Notes: generated by a model not told the origin, from the sequence alone. A DNA stretch of 64,000 nt from Panulirus ornatus (GCF_036320965.1 NC_092261.1:11286697-11350696); one strand, 5' to 3'; positions 22,601 to 37,600 are shown, counted from the first letter of the stretch. Numbers and translations are program-made.

Positions 22601-25600
22601 GGAGGTGCCTCTTGTAGTATTAGTGGAGAAAAGCCTAGTCCTTTCCGAGGCCCAAAGTCACAAGACCTTGTCAAGTTCCGAAGATCAATAGAAAAGGGTG
22701 ATATGGAATTCTTCACTCAGGTTTGTTAAGATTTTGTAATTCATTTTTGTTTTTGTTTTGAAAATAGCAGTTTCTTTCAGGCTGTTAAGAAAGGCCTAAG
22801 AATGTTTCGTGAGAAAATTACCCAGAGGAAAAGTTTAATTGGTAGAGGATTGTGAGTATTTACTCTGCTGAAAGGGCTGTATTCTTAGAAACATGCTTGT
22901 GAAAGATGATATTTTGGTCTGCTTACTATTTTATTTAAAGCACAATAGGACAGTTATTAATTTCAAAATGGTTGCATTCATTGAAAAATGCCAGTGAAAA
23001 GTGATTTATTGTTCTGTTTCCTCTTATTTGTCTATATGTTAAGCAATACTCCACATTCATAGCTCAGTAAATTTGTTGTAATTTTCCCCAGCTATTAAAG
23101 TTCATTAAGTTTTGTAAACCTTTGAATGTAAATACCCAATCAGCATTTCTTGAGATGCTCCAAATAACCTGCCTCACTCTACTGCTAAACAAGATAACCT
23201 TACTCTTGTTCCCACTTACTTTTAACTTTCTCCTTTGACACACTCAAACATACACAGAAACCAGCATCTGCAGTTTCTCTCTTGAATCAACCACCATTGC
23301 TGTGTAATTAGCAAACAATGACTTATCTCACCTCCCTTATGTTTCTCTTGGTGTTTCTCGCCCATTCTTCAAAGCAGACAAAGATTCTTTACCATCACTG
23401 AAACCCCATTGTTCTTCCTCACTCTGATGCTCTGTGTTTGCCACCACCTTCTCAATCACCATTCCTCCATACATCTTTCCACGTACCCTCATTGAACTTA
23501 TGCCACTGTAATTAAAACCCTCTCCTTTGTCCCTTTTACTCTTTGCCTTTGTACATTGCCACTATAGATGTATTTTGCCAATCCTCATCCACTTGCAAAC
23601 TGAAAATTCTAACTAACCAATCAACAATACAGTCATCCCCTTTTTTTAAGATATTGTTATGCAGTGCCTTGCCACATTTCATCTTACTCAAGGTTTTCCC
23701 CATCTCTGTTTTCACCGAACCACATGCCATGACTCTCACTTCAAATACCTCTCCAACCTTAACATCCTACATGTGCTAACCCATTTTTGAATACAATCTG
23801 GAATCCTTCCAAGTACTCATTCCATTCTACTTCATCACTGCTTTTTATCACCTCATTTCCCCCCTTCGCTGATGTTCTCATTTGTTCTCCCTCCAAAACA
23901 TCCCCACATTCTTCCTGGAAGTTGCTCATGCTTACTCTTCTTAATTCTCATTTACACTGTTTTTCAGCCCTTGCACCATCCTCTTGACCTCATGCCACTT
24001 TCACTCGTACATCTGCCAATCATTTACACTCCTTCCCTATAAGTACTATCCACACACCTCTCTTTTCTCTTTGACTAGCAACTTTGCCTTGTCACCTCAC
24101 CACATGCTACCCTTTCTCACCTGTCCATCCACACACCTCTCTCACTAATATTAACCAGCAGTGCTTCCCTAAATACATCCTGTTCCTCACCCACTCCCAT
24201 AGCTTCACTTGCTCTCACCTTTGCTACATTCTACACTAAGGGTGGGTGAAGAGAGGCTAAGGTCCTAATCACACTTAGGAGCATGTGGAAAGAGTGGTCA
24301 CTGTTAATGAGGACAAAGATGGGTATTTTTGATGATATTCCCAAAAGCACAGAAGTGGGTGGATGTGTTGGAAATGAAATGTTTACAGACAGTATGTGGT
24401 GTGAGGAGGGTTTGATTGAGAAATGATAGGATAGAGAGAGATGTGGCAGTAAGATTACTTATATGTGAGAGCTGAAGAGGGTGCACTGTAAAGGTTTGGA
24501 AATATGGAGGGGATGATTGGGGAGGTGACAAATGAGAGGTATGCAGGTTGGAAATGAAGAGAGTAAGCGAGAGGGTGATGCTTGTAGGGATAGGGGCCTG
24601 AACATGCAGGAGGGTGTAAGGGTTGCATGAGGTAGAGCAAATTGGATTGATATATTATACAGTTGGTGACATGTAGTCAATGGGCCAAACCAGTACATAT
24701 GCGATCTTAGGAAAACAACAGAAAGGTGTGTGGAGCTTGGCTGTGGATAGAACACTGTGGATGCGAGTGAATGAGGCTGTTCTTCAGCCATTCCTGGTGC
24801 TACCTCACTATATGAGAAACAGCAAATATCTGTGTGTCTGTCTATCTATGTGTCTTTGATGCCCATTCCCTCTCATATCTCTCTTCGAGCATAAGTATGA
24901 AAAAAGAGAACCCGTCACTAATGATTAAGGATTGGTATTAGCCCCTTTTCATTACTTTATTCAGAATTTTTCAGTTTTAAAAATGTATTGAAAGGTGAAT
25001 TTACACTTTCAAAACTGATATTGTTATGCTTGTGAAAATTTACTCCAAAAATAATTTTGGCAGTGTATAGATGAGAATCCAAGATACTTAGTAAGTAGTG
25101 GGGACACACCTGCAATTCTACAAGAGGGTTTTCGGTATAATGCTCTGCATGTTGCGTGCCGGACCAGCAGACCTAAGTTTGCAGCAAAGGTTAGTATTTT
25201 TCAAGTTTTACTTCATATTTACCATTTAATGATAATTCAACCAGCAATGAAAATCTTTTAGTCAGTTTTGTAATTTATTTCTTTTTTCTGAATATTCATG
25301 GACTGCACTTAGTGTTTCCATTTTACTAAGTAATGTTAAAAGGCAAGAGAATCAGTAGTCTTATAGAAAGAAACAGGTACTGTAATTTGTTAGTAATTGA
25401 AGATTGAACCAAAGAATTCAACATGTTTATTCACTCTTAAGCAAATGTGGTAGTTGCATTTTGTTTTTATTATTAGAAAATGAAATGCAAAGAATGAAGA
25501 TACTTTGTCACCAAGTAAGGTAATGTTAGCAGGTATAGATAAGTATGAGTTTGACTTTAAAGGATGATGAAAATATTTTGTAGGCTAATGTATAGTGGAG

Positions 25601-28600
25601 AAAAGCTACAAGCAGCAAAGAGGAGGAGTTATGTTGAGGAAGGCATTTGTGCAAGTAGGAAGAGAAGTTGGAGAGATATTCCAGGTGAAGGTGGTCAGCA
25701 TTAAGATATCACTGTGGATATTTCACCTATTTATGGCTAGTTTGATTAGAGATGTAAATGCAAGCATTTTTCACTACTTGCCATTGCAGAGATTTCATTT
25801 TTTCTCTCCTCACAGGTATTAGCAACTGTTGCACAAGCTGAATTTTTCCATAAGTTATACCCAGATGATACTTTAGAATGTTCTGAACGACGCAGTGCTT
25901 TCCTATTGGATTTGTATCTCAACACTCCCGATAAGGGACTCAATGAAACACCATTACACTTTGCCAGCAAGCATGGTAGTGCAGAGTGTGTCCGTGTCTT
26001 GACCTCCTACCCAGCTTGTGATAAATCTAGGAATAACAAGTTTGACCAATTGCCGGTTGATGTAAGTTTCATTTACCTATGAATTGATTGATTATATTAC
26101 TTAGATTTTCATGTTTACATAGGTGAGCTTTCTGTTTGTTTGTTTCAGAGGCTGCCTTCCTAAAGAGGGAAATGTGGTTAAGTAATAAAGAAAATTTGGT
26201 TTAAAGCATAAAAAGAGTGCTGTAATCCACTTCACCAAGATACTGCGATAGATTTGATATTATGTGAAGATCTTGTGGTTCATAATATCAGAAAAGACTT
26301 AATATTGGTACCTTAACAATGATTGTTTATTTTGCAGATTGTTTGTACAAGACTGAATGGTAGTTCATCCAAGTTAGAGCATGAAATATGTGACTTGTTA
26401 GGGGAACAGTGCTATGTACCAGTGCTTCGCGATGATGATCATTGTCTTCTTCCTCAAGTAGGATCTCCATGGTCCTCAAAACGTGACTCATTAATCAGCC
26501 CTATCACTCAGGATCAGTTGCTTTTAAACAGCCATGGGTCCATCAGCCCAGTTGACCCCATCAGTCCATCATTAAAGGTATGCTACAGGGTTTCCAATTA
26601 AATTCTTTGTTATGATCCTAAGACTTTTTTGTAATATTTTTATGTTTTATTGTCATTTTTGTCTATGACCCTTTTAAGGAATTTGAAAGTTCTTGTGTAT
26701 GATTTGTTTTTTCTCTGTGTCAGGTTGGTCATACAAAGTACTTATACACATTCAGTTATAGTGTAGGAAAGTAATTGTGATTCCTTTATTTCAAAATGTG
26801 AAAGTTGACCATGCCAAGATCCTGCACATTTTGCAGAATGGCTAATTTACCCATGTTTCACTCGTGTACAGTCCAGTGGGAATTTTTTATTGTTGCCAGC
26901 GTAGCATGGACAAAAACATGTCCCAAATAGGGCCATCTTGGATGAAAGAATAAATGAAAAGATGCTGGGAGTACCCAACTTATGAGCAGGATACATTCTT
27001 AGACCCTGTTCATAAGGTTAATTATTCTTAACTTGGAAAATGTAAAGAAATATGGATAATTCAGATAGAATTACAGTAAATACCCATACCTTAATAATGT
27101 AATAGATATTGTATTCTAAATAAATGTAGTTACTCAAACCTTAAATTAAACATTTAATGAAAAAATGCACACTTAAATAGTTTTGTGGTTCATGAATATA
27201 GATGATTGTTTTATGCTGTGCTAGTAATTAAATAGCATTTTTTAGAGTTTGTTAAGAAGCATAAGTGTTCATAGTTGGATGTTCATGATTTTGGGACTCC
27301 CAGTGGGAGAAAAATAATGCAGAAATTAATTGAACTCTTCAGGTATGTGAATACATGACTTCTAAAGGTGAAAAGGTCATAGAAAGAGGGAAAGATGAAG
27401 AGAATTCCCTAATTTTGCTGTTTGAGGAAAAGTGATCTCGTAACAGTCATTCCTTTTGTGGCAGATTGCCACACAGAAGCTATGGGAAGTAGTAACCAGG
27501 CAAGAACAGCAGATCTAGGCCTTAGTGACTGGGAGCTCTTGCTGAAATACTACTCCTAGAATGGAGAGGGCAACAGAATTACTGTGGATGGAACAGGATA
27601 ATTGAAGAGAGATAATGACGAGTTTATAAGGTAGAAAGCTTTTGATCCCACTTTGGCTGGAAGAGAGACAGAACAATAGCCATCCAAAATATGTGAGCAT
27701 TACTCCTTACTAACTATAATTTTTGATTTTTCATCTAGAAGCAATTTTAAACTTACTAATGTTATTGTTATTTGAACTCATTAATGGTCCCGTCACACTT
27801 ACATGCATGACAGGTTAATTCATGATTTCAGTGTTTAGATACGTACATGCATGACTTCCTTTGCCGATTTTTGTTGGGCAAATTTAGTTGCTAAATCATA
27901 TCAAATTTTGTCAAGTAATGTCCAAGATGTTTTATTTCTACGTGGTATAAAGAAAATGGGAATACTCCTCTTAGACCCTCTTTTTTGGCTCCCATGTCCT
28001 CCATTCCACCATCTTCTACTTGGTGCCATCTCTTTAAGAAGGAGTCTCTGCTGAGAGTACTGTTGCTGCTTCTGGATAGGTGGCTGTAGTTTTGTTGCAT
28101 TACACAAGACAGCTAGAAAATGGATGTGAACAAATAAGGCCTTTTCTTTGTTTTTTTCCTGGTGCTACCTTACTGACATGGGAAATGGAGAACAATTATG
28201 AAAGAAGAAAGAAAGAGAGAAAATGTTTAAGTAGTTAAACCAGTTCAATGATGTCAGTAAAGTTGTGAAAAATTTTTCAGAATGTGCAGAGAGAGAACTG
28301 GAGGCCATAACAGTAAATTAAGCAAGGGACTTAATAGATAGGATTTAAAAAAGTATTTCCATGAGTATCTTAGTAGTGGATGAACGGAATAAACCAAGTG
28401 ATAAGATTGTGTATATTGGCAGCTTATAAAAGTTTTGAAAAGTTGAATAATAATTGTGATACGTTGAGATGGGGGCCCCCATGAGTGTAGAACTCCCCCC
28501 TTCCCTCCCATGTATTCACTAATACGTACACAAGCATGAAGGTCATTACTGTGAGTAAGTAACTTTTCTACATATCAGCACACTGATTGGCAGTTTGCTA

Positions 28601-31600
28601 TCCTCTTTTTAGAACATTTGTTTGAGACAGGTGAGGGAGTTTGCTGATATAAGTGAAAATCACAAGATGTAGAAAAATGAATTGCTTATTGCATATGTAG
28701 TAGTGATGAAGACAATTATAGTTTAGTATATTGTTATTTCAGGTACGTGGGTATGCTGGTCCGATGAGTCCTACACAGGCAGAAGTATTTCACCGCCTTT
28801 GGAGAAACACTGTTGCACCATCACCTGCAAAGGGACGTAAGGCATCCCTTAGACTGACTGATCAAGAAAAAGGATTGGAAAGATTAGGGAGGTGAGTAAG
28901 TGGTCAGAGAGGAGAGTAGAGAGTAAGTGGTCCCAGTGTAGGTGGGTCTGCAGCAGGGGTGTGTGAGATCACTATGGCTGTTTGATTTGTTTATAGGATG
29001 GTGAGGGAGGTAAATGCAAGGGTCTTAGAGAGAGGGGTAAGTATTCAGTCTGTGATGGGGGAGGGAGGCCTGGGAAGTGATTTACTTGTTTGATGATGAC
29101 ACAGTACTGGTGGCAGATTGGAGTGGGAAACTGCAGAAGCTAGGGTCTTCACTGTTTTCCCAAGTTTGCAAGTTAAAGTTTGGACTCTTCACTTACTAAC
29201 CGACCATGGCTTCAGCTATTCATTCAGATAGCAACATCTTCTATCACTTGTTTGCCACTTCTTGTCATGTATAATGAAGAGAAAACAGAGCCTACAATGC
29301 TCATCCGAGCTCCACAGACTGTTCCTTGACTAATTCATATGTCATGGTTTACCCCATTGACAGAATGTCACCCTTCTATGTACCATAGTGATGAAATCCG
29401 TTACTGTTATTGGGCTCTGCCAGCATGAGATTACTCCACCACTGAAAAATCTCTTGGCAAGTTTATGTCATTGTCAGTGGATGAAGAGGAATACAGTCTT
29501 GCCAGGGAACATTTAACTCTGAAGGATATCAACATTTTCCTGCTACAGATTGTAGTGCAGCCTTGAAGCTGTATTGGCCCCGTAAAAGGATTCCTGTGGT
29601 TTTATGAGTAAAGATTAAAATTTTGTTAATTGTATCCCCTGCTCACTTCTTACCGTCCTGAGTGCTCAAACCTGGATACACAATAGCCTCTTTCTCTCTA
29701 TCTTTCCATCTCTTTCTTTGATATTCCCATCCTTTTGCTTCCTTTCAGTATCTGTGTCTATACTAGGCTCTAGGATCACTTATGGGGTTGGAGGCAGATA
29801 TACTGAAACTATTGCTTAATATGGATGTGGGTTTTGTAATGAATCATGCTCATAGAGATTTGATTAAACGATTTTTTTTCAGCACATAGCTATGCTATAA
29901 TGGATGTTTATTTGCTTTTCCATAGACTACCTGGAAGTGAGCCATGGGCCACAGGTTAAGAAGTCCTCATGTAAATCAAAAGGTTTCCAATAAGAGAATA
30001 TCTTAATAGTCTTTATTGTTAACTAGATTAAATATAGTTGGCTTTTCAAATACTAACTCTAAGTGTACATATTATCTGTAGCCACCTTACTGTGTGGCAT
30101 AAATAGTATAGAATATATTTTATGTTTTGTTTATTTATTGAACCTGTTTCCTCTTCAGAGAACTGGCAGCTAACAAAGGGTTTGGTTGGAATGAGTATTG
30201 GAATTTTCTTGGTGACTTTACCAACTTCACTACAGATGAGGGACTCCTTAAGCTGGAAGATTATCTAAGGAAAAAGTACAAGCAGGTGAGAGTTATTGCC
30301 TTTCATTTTAGAGGTGTTACAGAATTACTCACATGTTTACTTTATAGGATATCTCTGTTTCAGTGATTTGTGCAGGTTTCAGAATGTGATGATTTTGAAA
30401 TTATGAAAGGAGAAAGTTGAGACTGTATGTGATCAAGAGTAAGGTGATGAAGTACAGCAGGGGAGTGGAAGTGAGACAGCTTGGTTTAAGTGTAAGTGTC
30501 CTGTAGAGAATGGGTTGCATTAGGTACCTGGTATTGAGCATGGGAATTGAAGGAAGCTTAGGAAATGAAGTGAATATGGAGGAGGAAGGGAGCAAAGATC
30601 CTAATGTGTTCATCCTTAAATGGCAGCTCACTACTTATGGAGACTCAGTTGCCATGGCCACCCCCTTGAGGGAGTTCCTGAAGGGAACAGGTGTCAGGGA
30701 TATGGATAGATAGATAGATGGGCAGCTAACATCTTGTGATGTTTTCTGAGAGAAAGGCAGCCATTATCATATGATGAGTCAACATTTTCTGCCTCATTTT
30801 GAATTGTCAGCTAATTTATGGTTACATTAGTGGCTCTTAGAGGTCTTTGCCATTGCCGAGAAGTTATGGGAAAAAATTATGTGCTCCCTTTATCCATATT
30901 GGTCACTTTGGCAGACACACACCCATCGATGTCTATGGTAATGCATACGCCGACCATGTGAAAAATACTAAGATTATTGGATGAGGTGAGATGTTATGGA
31001 GGAACACATATCATCAGTAGTATCAGTGGTAAGAAAATAGAAGCCCCACAGACCATTTTTTTTGGTATCCCCTGACTATTTCATAAACCTTGGTTCATCC
31101 TAGTAACAGTACAGTCCCCCCTCTATACCACATCACTTCACTTCACTCAATCCATGCATGCCATTGCTTTATATCCAGTACTCATGATGTATTGTTCCAT
31201 GAGAACTTTGATATTCCTCTGCTTTTGGGTATTTTCTTCGCAGTGCTTTCACAAGATACCTATTCCAGTATTTTGACAGCAAACCCAATATGTATATTTC
31301 GTGAGCAAATGTGTTCAGCTCTGCTTTTGGCTCGTAACACTGGAAAGCTAAGTTGACTTGTCAGGGAAGAATATTTGTGGGAGGTAAGTTTGAATGGAGA
31401 AAAACTGGAGGAAGTAAAGTATTTTAGATATCTGGGAGTGGATCTGGCAGCGGATGGAACCATGGAAGCGGAAGTGGATCATAGGGTGGGGGAGGGGGCG
31501 AAAATTCTGGGAGCCTTGAAGAATGTGTGGAAGTCGAGAACATTATCTCGGAAAGCAAAAATGGGTATGTTTGAAGGAATAGTGGTTCCAACAATGTTGT

Positions 31601-34600
31601 ATGGTTGCGAGGCATGGGCTATGGATAGAGTTGTGCACAGGAGGGTGGATGTGCTGGAAATGAGATGTTTGAGGACAATGTGTGGTGTGAGGTGGTTTGA
31701 TCAAGTAAGTAACGTAAGGGTAAGAGAGATGTGTGGAAATAAAAAGAGTGTGGTTGAGAGAGCAGAAGAGGGTGTTTTGAAATGGTTTGGGCATATGGAG
31801 AGAATGAGTGAGGAAAGATTGACCAAGAGGATATATGTGTCGGAGGTGGAGGGAACGAGGAGAAGTGGGAGACCAAATTGGAGGTGGAAAGATGGAGTGA
31901 AAAAGATTTTGTGTGATCGGGGCCTGAACATACAGGAGGGTGAAAGGAGGGCAAGGAATAGAGTGAATTGGATCGATGTGGTATACCGGGGTTGACGTGC
32001 TGTCAGTGGATTGAATCAGGGCATGTGAAGCGTCTGGGGTAAACCATGGAAAGCTGTGTAGGTATGTATATTTGCGTGTGTGGACGTATGTATATACATG
32101 TGTATGGGGGTGCGTTGGGCCATTTCTTTCGTCTGTTTCCTTGCGCTACCTCGCAAACGCGGGAGACAGCGACAAAGCAAAAAAAAAAAAGAACTTAAAT
32201 ATTAATTCTAGAAACAGTATACATTGATTTTATCCTCCCACTTCTGTATAGTTGTAATATGTGTGTATGTGAGCAGATGTGTCTTTCTACATCTATTTCC
32301 TGGCAGCACCTTGCTAACACGGGAGACTGCAATCAAGTATGAAAAAATAAACATTGTAAATAATGAAATTTAAGGTACTTTGCTCACCGTTTGTGTTTGA
32401 TAGATGAATTTATATTGCCTTGAACGATAGTGGTGACCCAGGACAACTTTTATCCCAAGATTTAGTGGCAGTGATGCTCCCATGTCCTCATATAAATGGA
32501 GGGTTATGGTGCGGAGCAGTGATGCTCCAACAGGCTTAAAGAATGAGTAGAGCTTCATTGAGTCATATTCTGGTCCTGCTTTCATAATATGATTTCCTTA
32601 ATGCACGAAAATTCTCAAAATAAGTTGCATTTCATGGCCATTTCATTTGTGTGTGTAATTTATGATAAAATCTATGTGATTTTGTGTAACAGAAAATTTT
32701 GGATTGATGTCTGGTGCTTCTTTGTCATCTTCTTCACTGTCCTCTTGTGTTTTGCAAACAAGAACTTTCAGAATGTTTCTCTTCTGTCAGACTTGGCACC
32801 CAGGATCACTTTTGTCAACTTCTAATCATTATAGAACATTATCCTCACTTTCTTTTTCTCCAGCTTTCAGAATTGTATGATAGTAATTGCTGACCTCAAA
32901 GCCCCGAAGGTCAGTATTGGAATCAGTATCATATAATAACCTTTTCCATCTGTTAGCTGAAGTAGTTTTTTCATGTCCTTCCAGGCAGTAGCAAAGTTTG
33001 AAGACTATATTTTCCCAATTAACTTTAGTTTTTGTGCAACACTTAAATTCCCAAACTGTCTTTTGATATCACTATCCATAGGGGCCATGATTACTTAGTC
33101 CTGTTCTCCTAATATGTTGATAATGGAAAAATAAACTCTGATATGAAAGCAAAACATGCACAGTATCATTGCTGTCAATTGGGTTTGAGAAGAACGCGGC
33201 TAGTCAGCTCATGTGCTAAGTGTCAGACGGAGTCCATTTCAGGACAGACTACTATCACAGGATTGACAGACAGCATCCGTTGCTTCCAAAGTCTGTTGAA
33301 CTGAAGCTTTTATTACTATTGTTATACAACCCCATTACCCTTTTTACTTTGAAGGAGCTGGGAAATTATAAATTTGTTTGGAGTGAGCATATCCTTTTTA
33401 TTTTATTGACAGTGACTTATCCTTGCTGAAACTGACTTCTTGATTTTGGTTTACCCACTGGCAAGCAGAGTCTGATAACATCTGTACCTGTTATACTTTA
33501 TAAAATCAGCATAATATTGATGTATTATTCATTTAATTTCATTATTACTTATTTCAGCTTATGATGGATCAAGATGCACTGGATGCAAGTGATTTGGCCA
33601 ACAGACTAGATGAGGAAAAGGCCTCCGAGTATATAAAGGAAACAGATCACAGAGTTCAAGGTGGGTGAATATGACTTCTTTGGGAGGATATGACATGATG
33701 TCAGTGCATAGTGTGAAAGGACTTTCATAGACTTTGGCATCCTTTTGGGCAAATGACAGATGGGGGGGTTGAGAGAGTATTGCTAAACTTCAGAGAGAAT
33801 AAGAAATTGTGTTGGGAAGTGATTAGTGTCGAGAAAGTGGAGAACAAATGGAAGTGACTACCAGGAGAAATGTGCAAGTGCTAACATTCGAGCTCTAGGC
33901 CCATTGTTTTGACTTCTGCTGTTTCCAGAGTACTTGTAATTCTCCTGAACTATCACTTTCTAAAGAACTTAGGATCCCATTCTCTTCTTTCTGATCATCA
34001 GTATGGCTCTTGTAGTGCTGGGTCTGTTGGTGATCCTCTCTGCCTTGTGACTCACCTCTGGCTCTCCTTTCCAAGGGATTTTAAGGAAACTTTTATAACC
34101 CTCAGCATCTCCAAAGCATTTGACAGGATGTAGAACAAATCTTTACCTGTTAAACTCTGATGCATCACTTCCTCTTCTGCTGTTCCATTGCTTTAGTTGT
34201 TGACATTGCAACTCCTGTCTCATTAATTCTCCCAACATTACATCTTTAAGACATTCTTTCTCTCTGGTGTGATGTTGCTGCCCTTCTTGCTTTAGTTATT
34301 ATTTTGGCTGCTGTTCTCAATCATCTGCATGTGTTCCTGCCACTTAGGCTAGGACCTGTAGCACAAGCCTGGCTAGCTGCTTTCCGTAGTTTCTATTTAG
34401 AGACTGGCCATATGAGGATTGAATGTTATGATCCTCTTCCTCTACTTGATCAGCAAAGTTATTCTTCCTTCTTTCATCTTTTCCTCTTTCTAAAACCTTT
34501 CTACCCTTAGGAGTCAACTTTTCAAACACTTGTAGACCCCTCATTTATGTTTCATGGTTTGTCTCATTTTTCTTTTCACCCAAGATGGCTTTGAATGGGA

Positions 34601-37600
34601 CATGTTTGCCCATTCCATGTTGATTGCTGCAAAAGAGAAAAGATACCTCTTCTTACTAAATGATTTATATGGGATCTCTGCATAGTTCATACTTTACATT
34701 AGAGGGCTGTTTCTTATTTTGGTATTCTACCCAGGTGATTAATAGTTTTTTTCATATCCCTAATCAGAGGATGTTTCCCTTTTGTCGAATTCATATGTAT
34801 TAAGCATGACTACGCAACAGCATGTCCAGTGTCCTTATTTGGGATGATTCAATTCAGCTACCTTGTTTGGAATGATTCAGTTGTAAGAATAGATAATGGA
34901 GTTTCAGATACAGATATTGCAGAAAGTTCGTAATGTTTTGGTTCCTTTTCAAGAGTGTCTGTTTGCTATCTATCTATTTTGTTTGTTTGCTGATAGGGGC
35001 ATTGCCAGAGGGCCCCATAGTGTTCCACCATTTCCAATCCTCGTATTTGGAGTGCAAGGAGATTATTGTTAGTTTGGGATCTTTAGAACTCACTGCATGT
35101 ACACAAATTTATTTACCATAAAAAACACCTTGAATAGTAGAATATTCTCAACTTATGCATGAAATTATCTGAAAGCAATATTATGCACTGAAAATAGATG
35201 TAGAATTTTTGATATAATGCATATTTAATACCTTCAGAAATGGTAAATGTTGCAAAACATGATGGAGGCAAAAGTAGAATGGTATTTTGATGAGATTTGC
35301 AAAGATGGGAGAATTTATGGAAGCTTATGGTAATAAGAAATAAGTGATATGAATATGAATACTTTGTGTGATGACGAATAAGTGATTGGAAACTTAGAGT
35401 TCTGATACGAATAAAGCTATGGAAAGAAATGAAGGATGATGATATACATATATGGTACATATGAAGAGTTTCACCCATTTGTTCCACAGCAGTTTCAAGG
35501 AAACGGGATGGCAAAGTAAGGAGCATTTTGTTTATGATTGTTGTAGATAACAGCACTAAGTTTCCTCTAGCTTAAGCCCAGTTTAAAACCTTGACCATAC
35601 TGATTAAAGAGATACATGCTCAACTTTTTAAACATGCAGTTCTCTACTGTATAGGTTTTAATTTTTTTCAGGTGATTGTATTCATGGAGAACTGAATGTA
35701 TCTGATGTTAGCAAATCAAGCATAAGTACATTGAGTGACTTGTGCCAAGAGCTTGAAGCGCTGCGGCTCAATGCTTCTTTATCACCCCAGTTTGACACTG
35801 TTCATGGAGATACTGTTAGTGCCAGCAGGTAAACTCACAAATGTCTTTAGAAAAGTTCGGTAAAGAGAAGGATTAATCACAGGTCACATTTATCCAACAT
35901 GTATAATGATTATGAAGTATCTGATGTGTAATGCACGAAACTACAGCTTATTGTCCACAACCAGGACCCACAGACCTTTCTGTTGTTTCTTATGGCTGCT
36001 TCACATATGCTGGCTCAGCTCATTGACAACACATCATCCCTTGTATACCACATTGCTCCAGTTCACTCTGTCCAGTGAATGCAGGTCTGTGTCACGATTC
36101 TGTGATGTCAACATGGGTGTAAATACAGGGGTTTTAGGGTGAGAGGTTGGGCTGCAGTCATCTGGAGGTGGGAAAGCATTGATAGGTGAGTCACTTGCTG
36201 TGTGCAGATGGCACAGCACAAGTGGGAGACTTGAGTGAGAAACTGGCATCTGAACTTGGAAGTGTGTGACAGGAGACAGTTTAGTATGTATGTGAATAGA
36301 AGTAAGGTTATTCACTTTAGCAAGGGAGAAAGACAGACTGGTTTTAATGTGAGTTTGAATGGAGGGAACCTAGAGGAAGGGGAATGTTTTAGATACCTGG
36401 GAGTGGAGAAAGCAGTGGATGGAACTGTGGGAGCTGGAATAAGCCATAGGGTGGTCAAATGATAATGAGTTGAAGTTATGAAGGGCACTTGGAGTGGATG
36501 AGGTTACAGCTGAAATGAAGCATGAAGGAGAAAGTTTAAAAGAGTAGATGTATTTGATGTGTAGTTTAGCATGAATATAGGTTACACCTGAGGATTAGGA
36601 GAAACCTATCATTATTCCTTTATTAAAAGGGTAAGACACATGGAACAATTATAAGTGTTAAGCAAACCAGGAAAAGTGTATGCAAGATTGGTAATTGATA
36701 GGGTGATGGAAATGACTACATGCAGAATTAGGGAGGAGCAAGAGGGTTTTAAGAAAGGTAGGAGATATGTGGATCAGATTTTTGTGTTCAAGATGACTGT
36801 GAAAAAGTATCTAACTAAAGACAAGAAACCATATGCAGCTTTTATGGATCTGGAGAAGGCATATGACAGAGTCAAGTGGAATGCTTTATGGGATGTGTTC
36901 AGGGTTAGGGGGACAACTGTTGGATGATGTGAAAGCCTTTTATAGAGTAGCACATGCATGTGTGAGAGTGGATGGAGAGTTGAGCAAAAGTTTTGATATA
37001 CAAGTGGGTGTGAGGCAGAGCTGTGTAATGTCACTGTGGCTTTTTAGCATATACATGGATGGAGTGATAAGAGAGTCGGAAGCAAAACTTGGAAAAGGGG
37101 ATGGAAAGATGGAGTGTGGTGCTGAGGTATGGTGGCTTGTGGCAAGCCTGTTTGCGGATGATACCGTTGTTTGCTGAGAGTGAATAAGAGTTGCAGAAGA
37201 TTGTAAGTGTGTTTTATGATGTTTGTAATCATAGACAATTGAATGTAAATGTGAGTAAAGCAATTGTATTTGAAAGGAAACAGAGTGGAAGTATAGATTT
37301 TGCAAAACCCTCTTGAGTGAAAGAAGAAATGTACCAAACTGTGGTATAAATAAGGGGGAGAAAGACTGGAAAAGTTGAGAAAATATAAGTATTTAGGAGA
37401 TGCCTTGGGTAAGTTTGGTGATACGGAAGAAGAGATAAGGAAGAGAGTGATACAGGGGGAAGAGTCATTGGGTATCTTAATGAAGTAATGAAGGATAGAG
37501 GTATAAGTATGGAAGTGAAGAAAGGATTAAGGGACAGCATAGTACTCAGGACTCTGACCTATGCAGCCAAAACATGGTCAAAGAATGAGTCACAGAGGTC

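Noticed and set aside
22450..22716. Minus-strand frame of 88 residues
   Set aside because: It is the antisense of a well-supported ANKLE2 exon.
31375..31995. 206-residue frame as a host gene
   Set aside because: The same protein occurs in broken form at 1930, 24.3, 36.3, 38.0, 39.2, 42.4 and 43.8 kb, so it is a repeat (RTE LINE), not a host gene.
35113..35556. 147-residue open frame on the minus strand in an ANKLE2 intron
   Set aside because: Composition is Ser/His/Phe-rich as expected from AT-rich antisense DNA. There is no known domain and no consistent splice sites.
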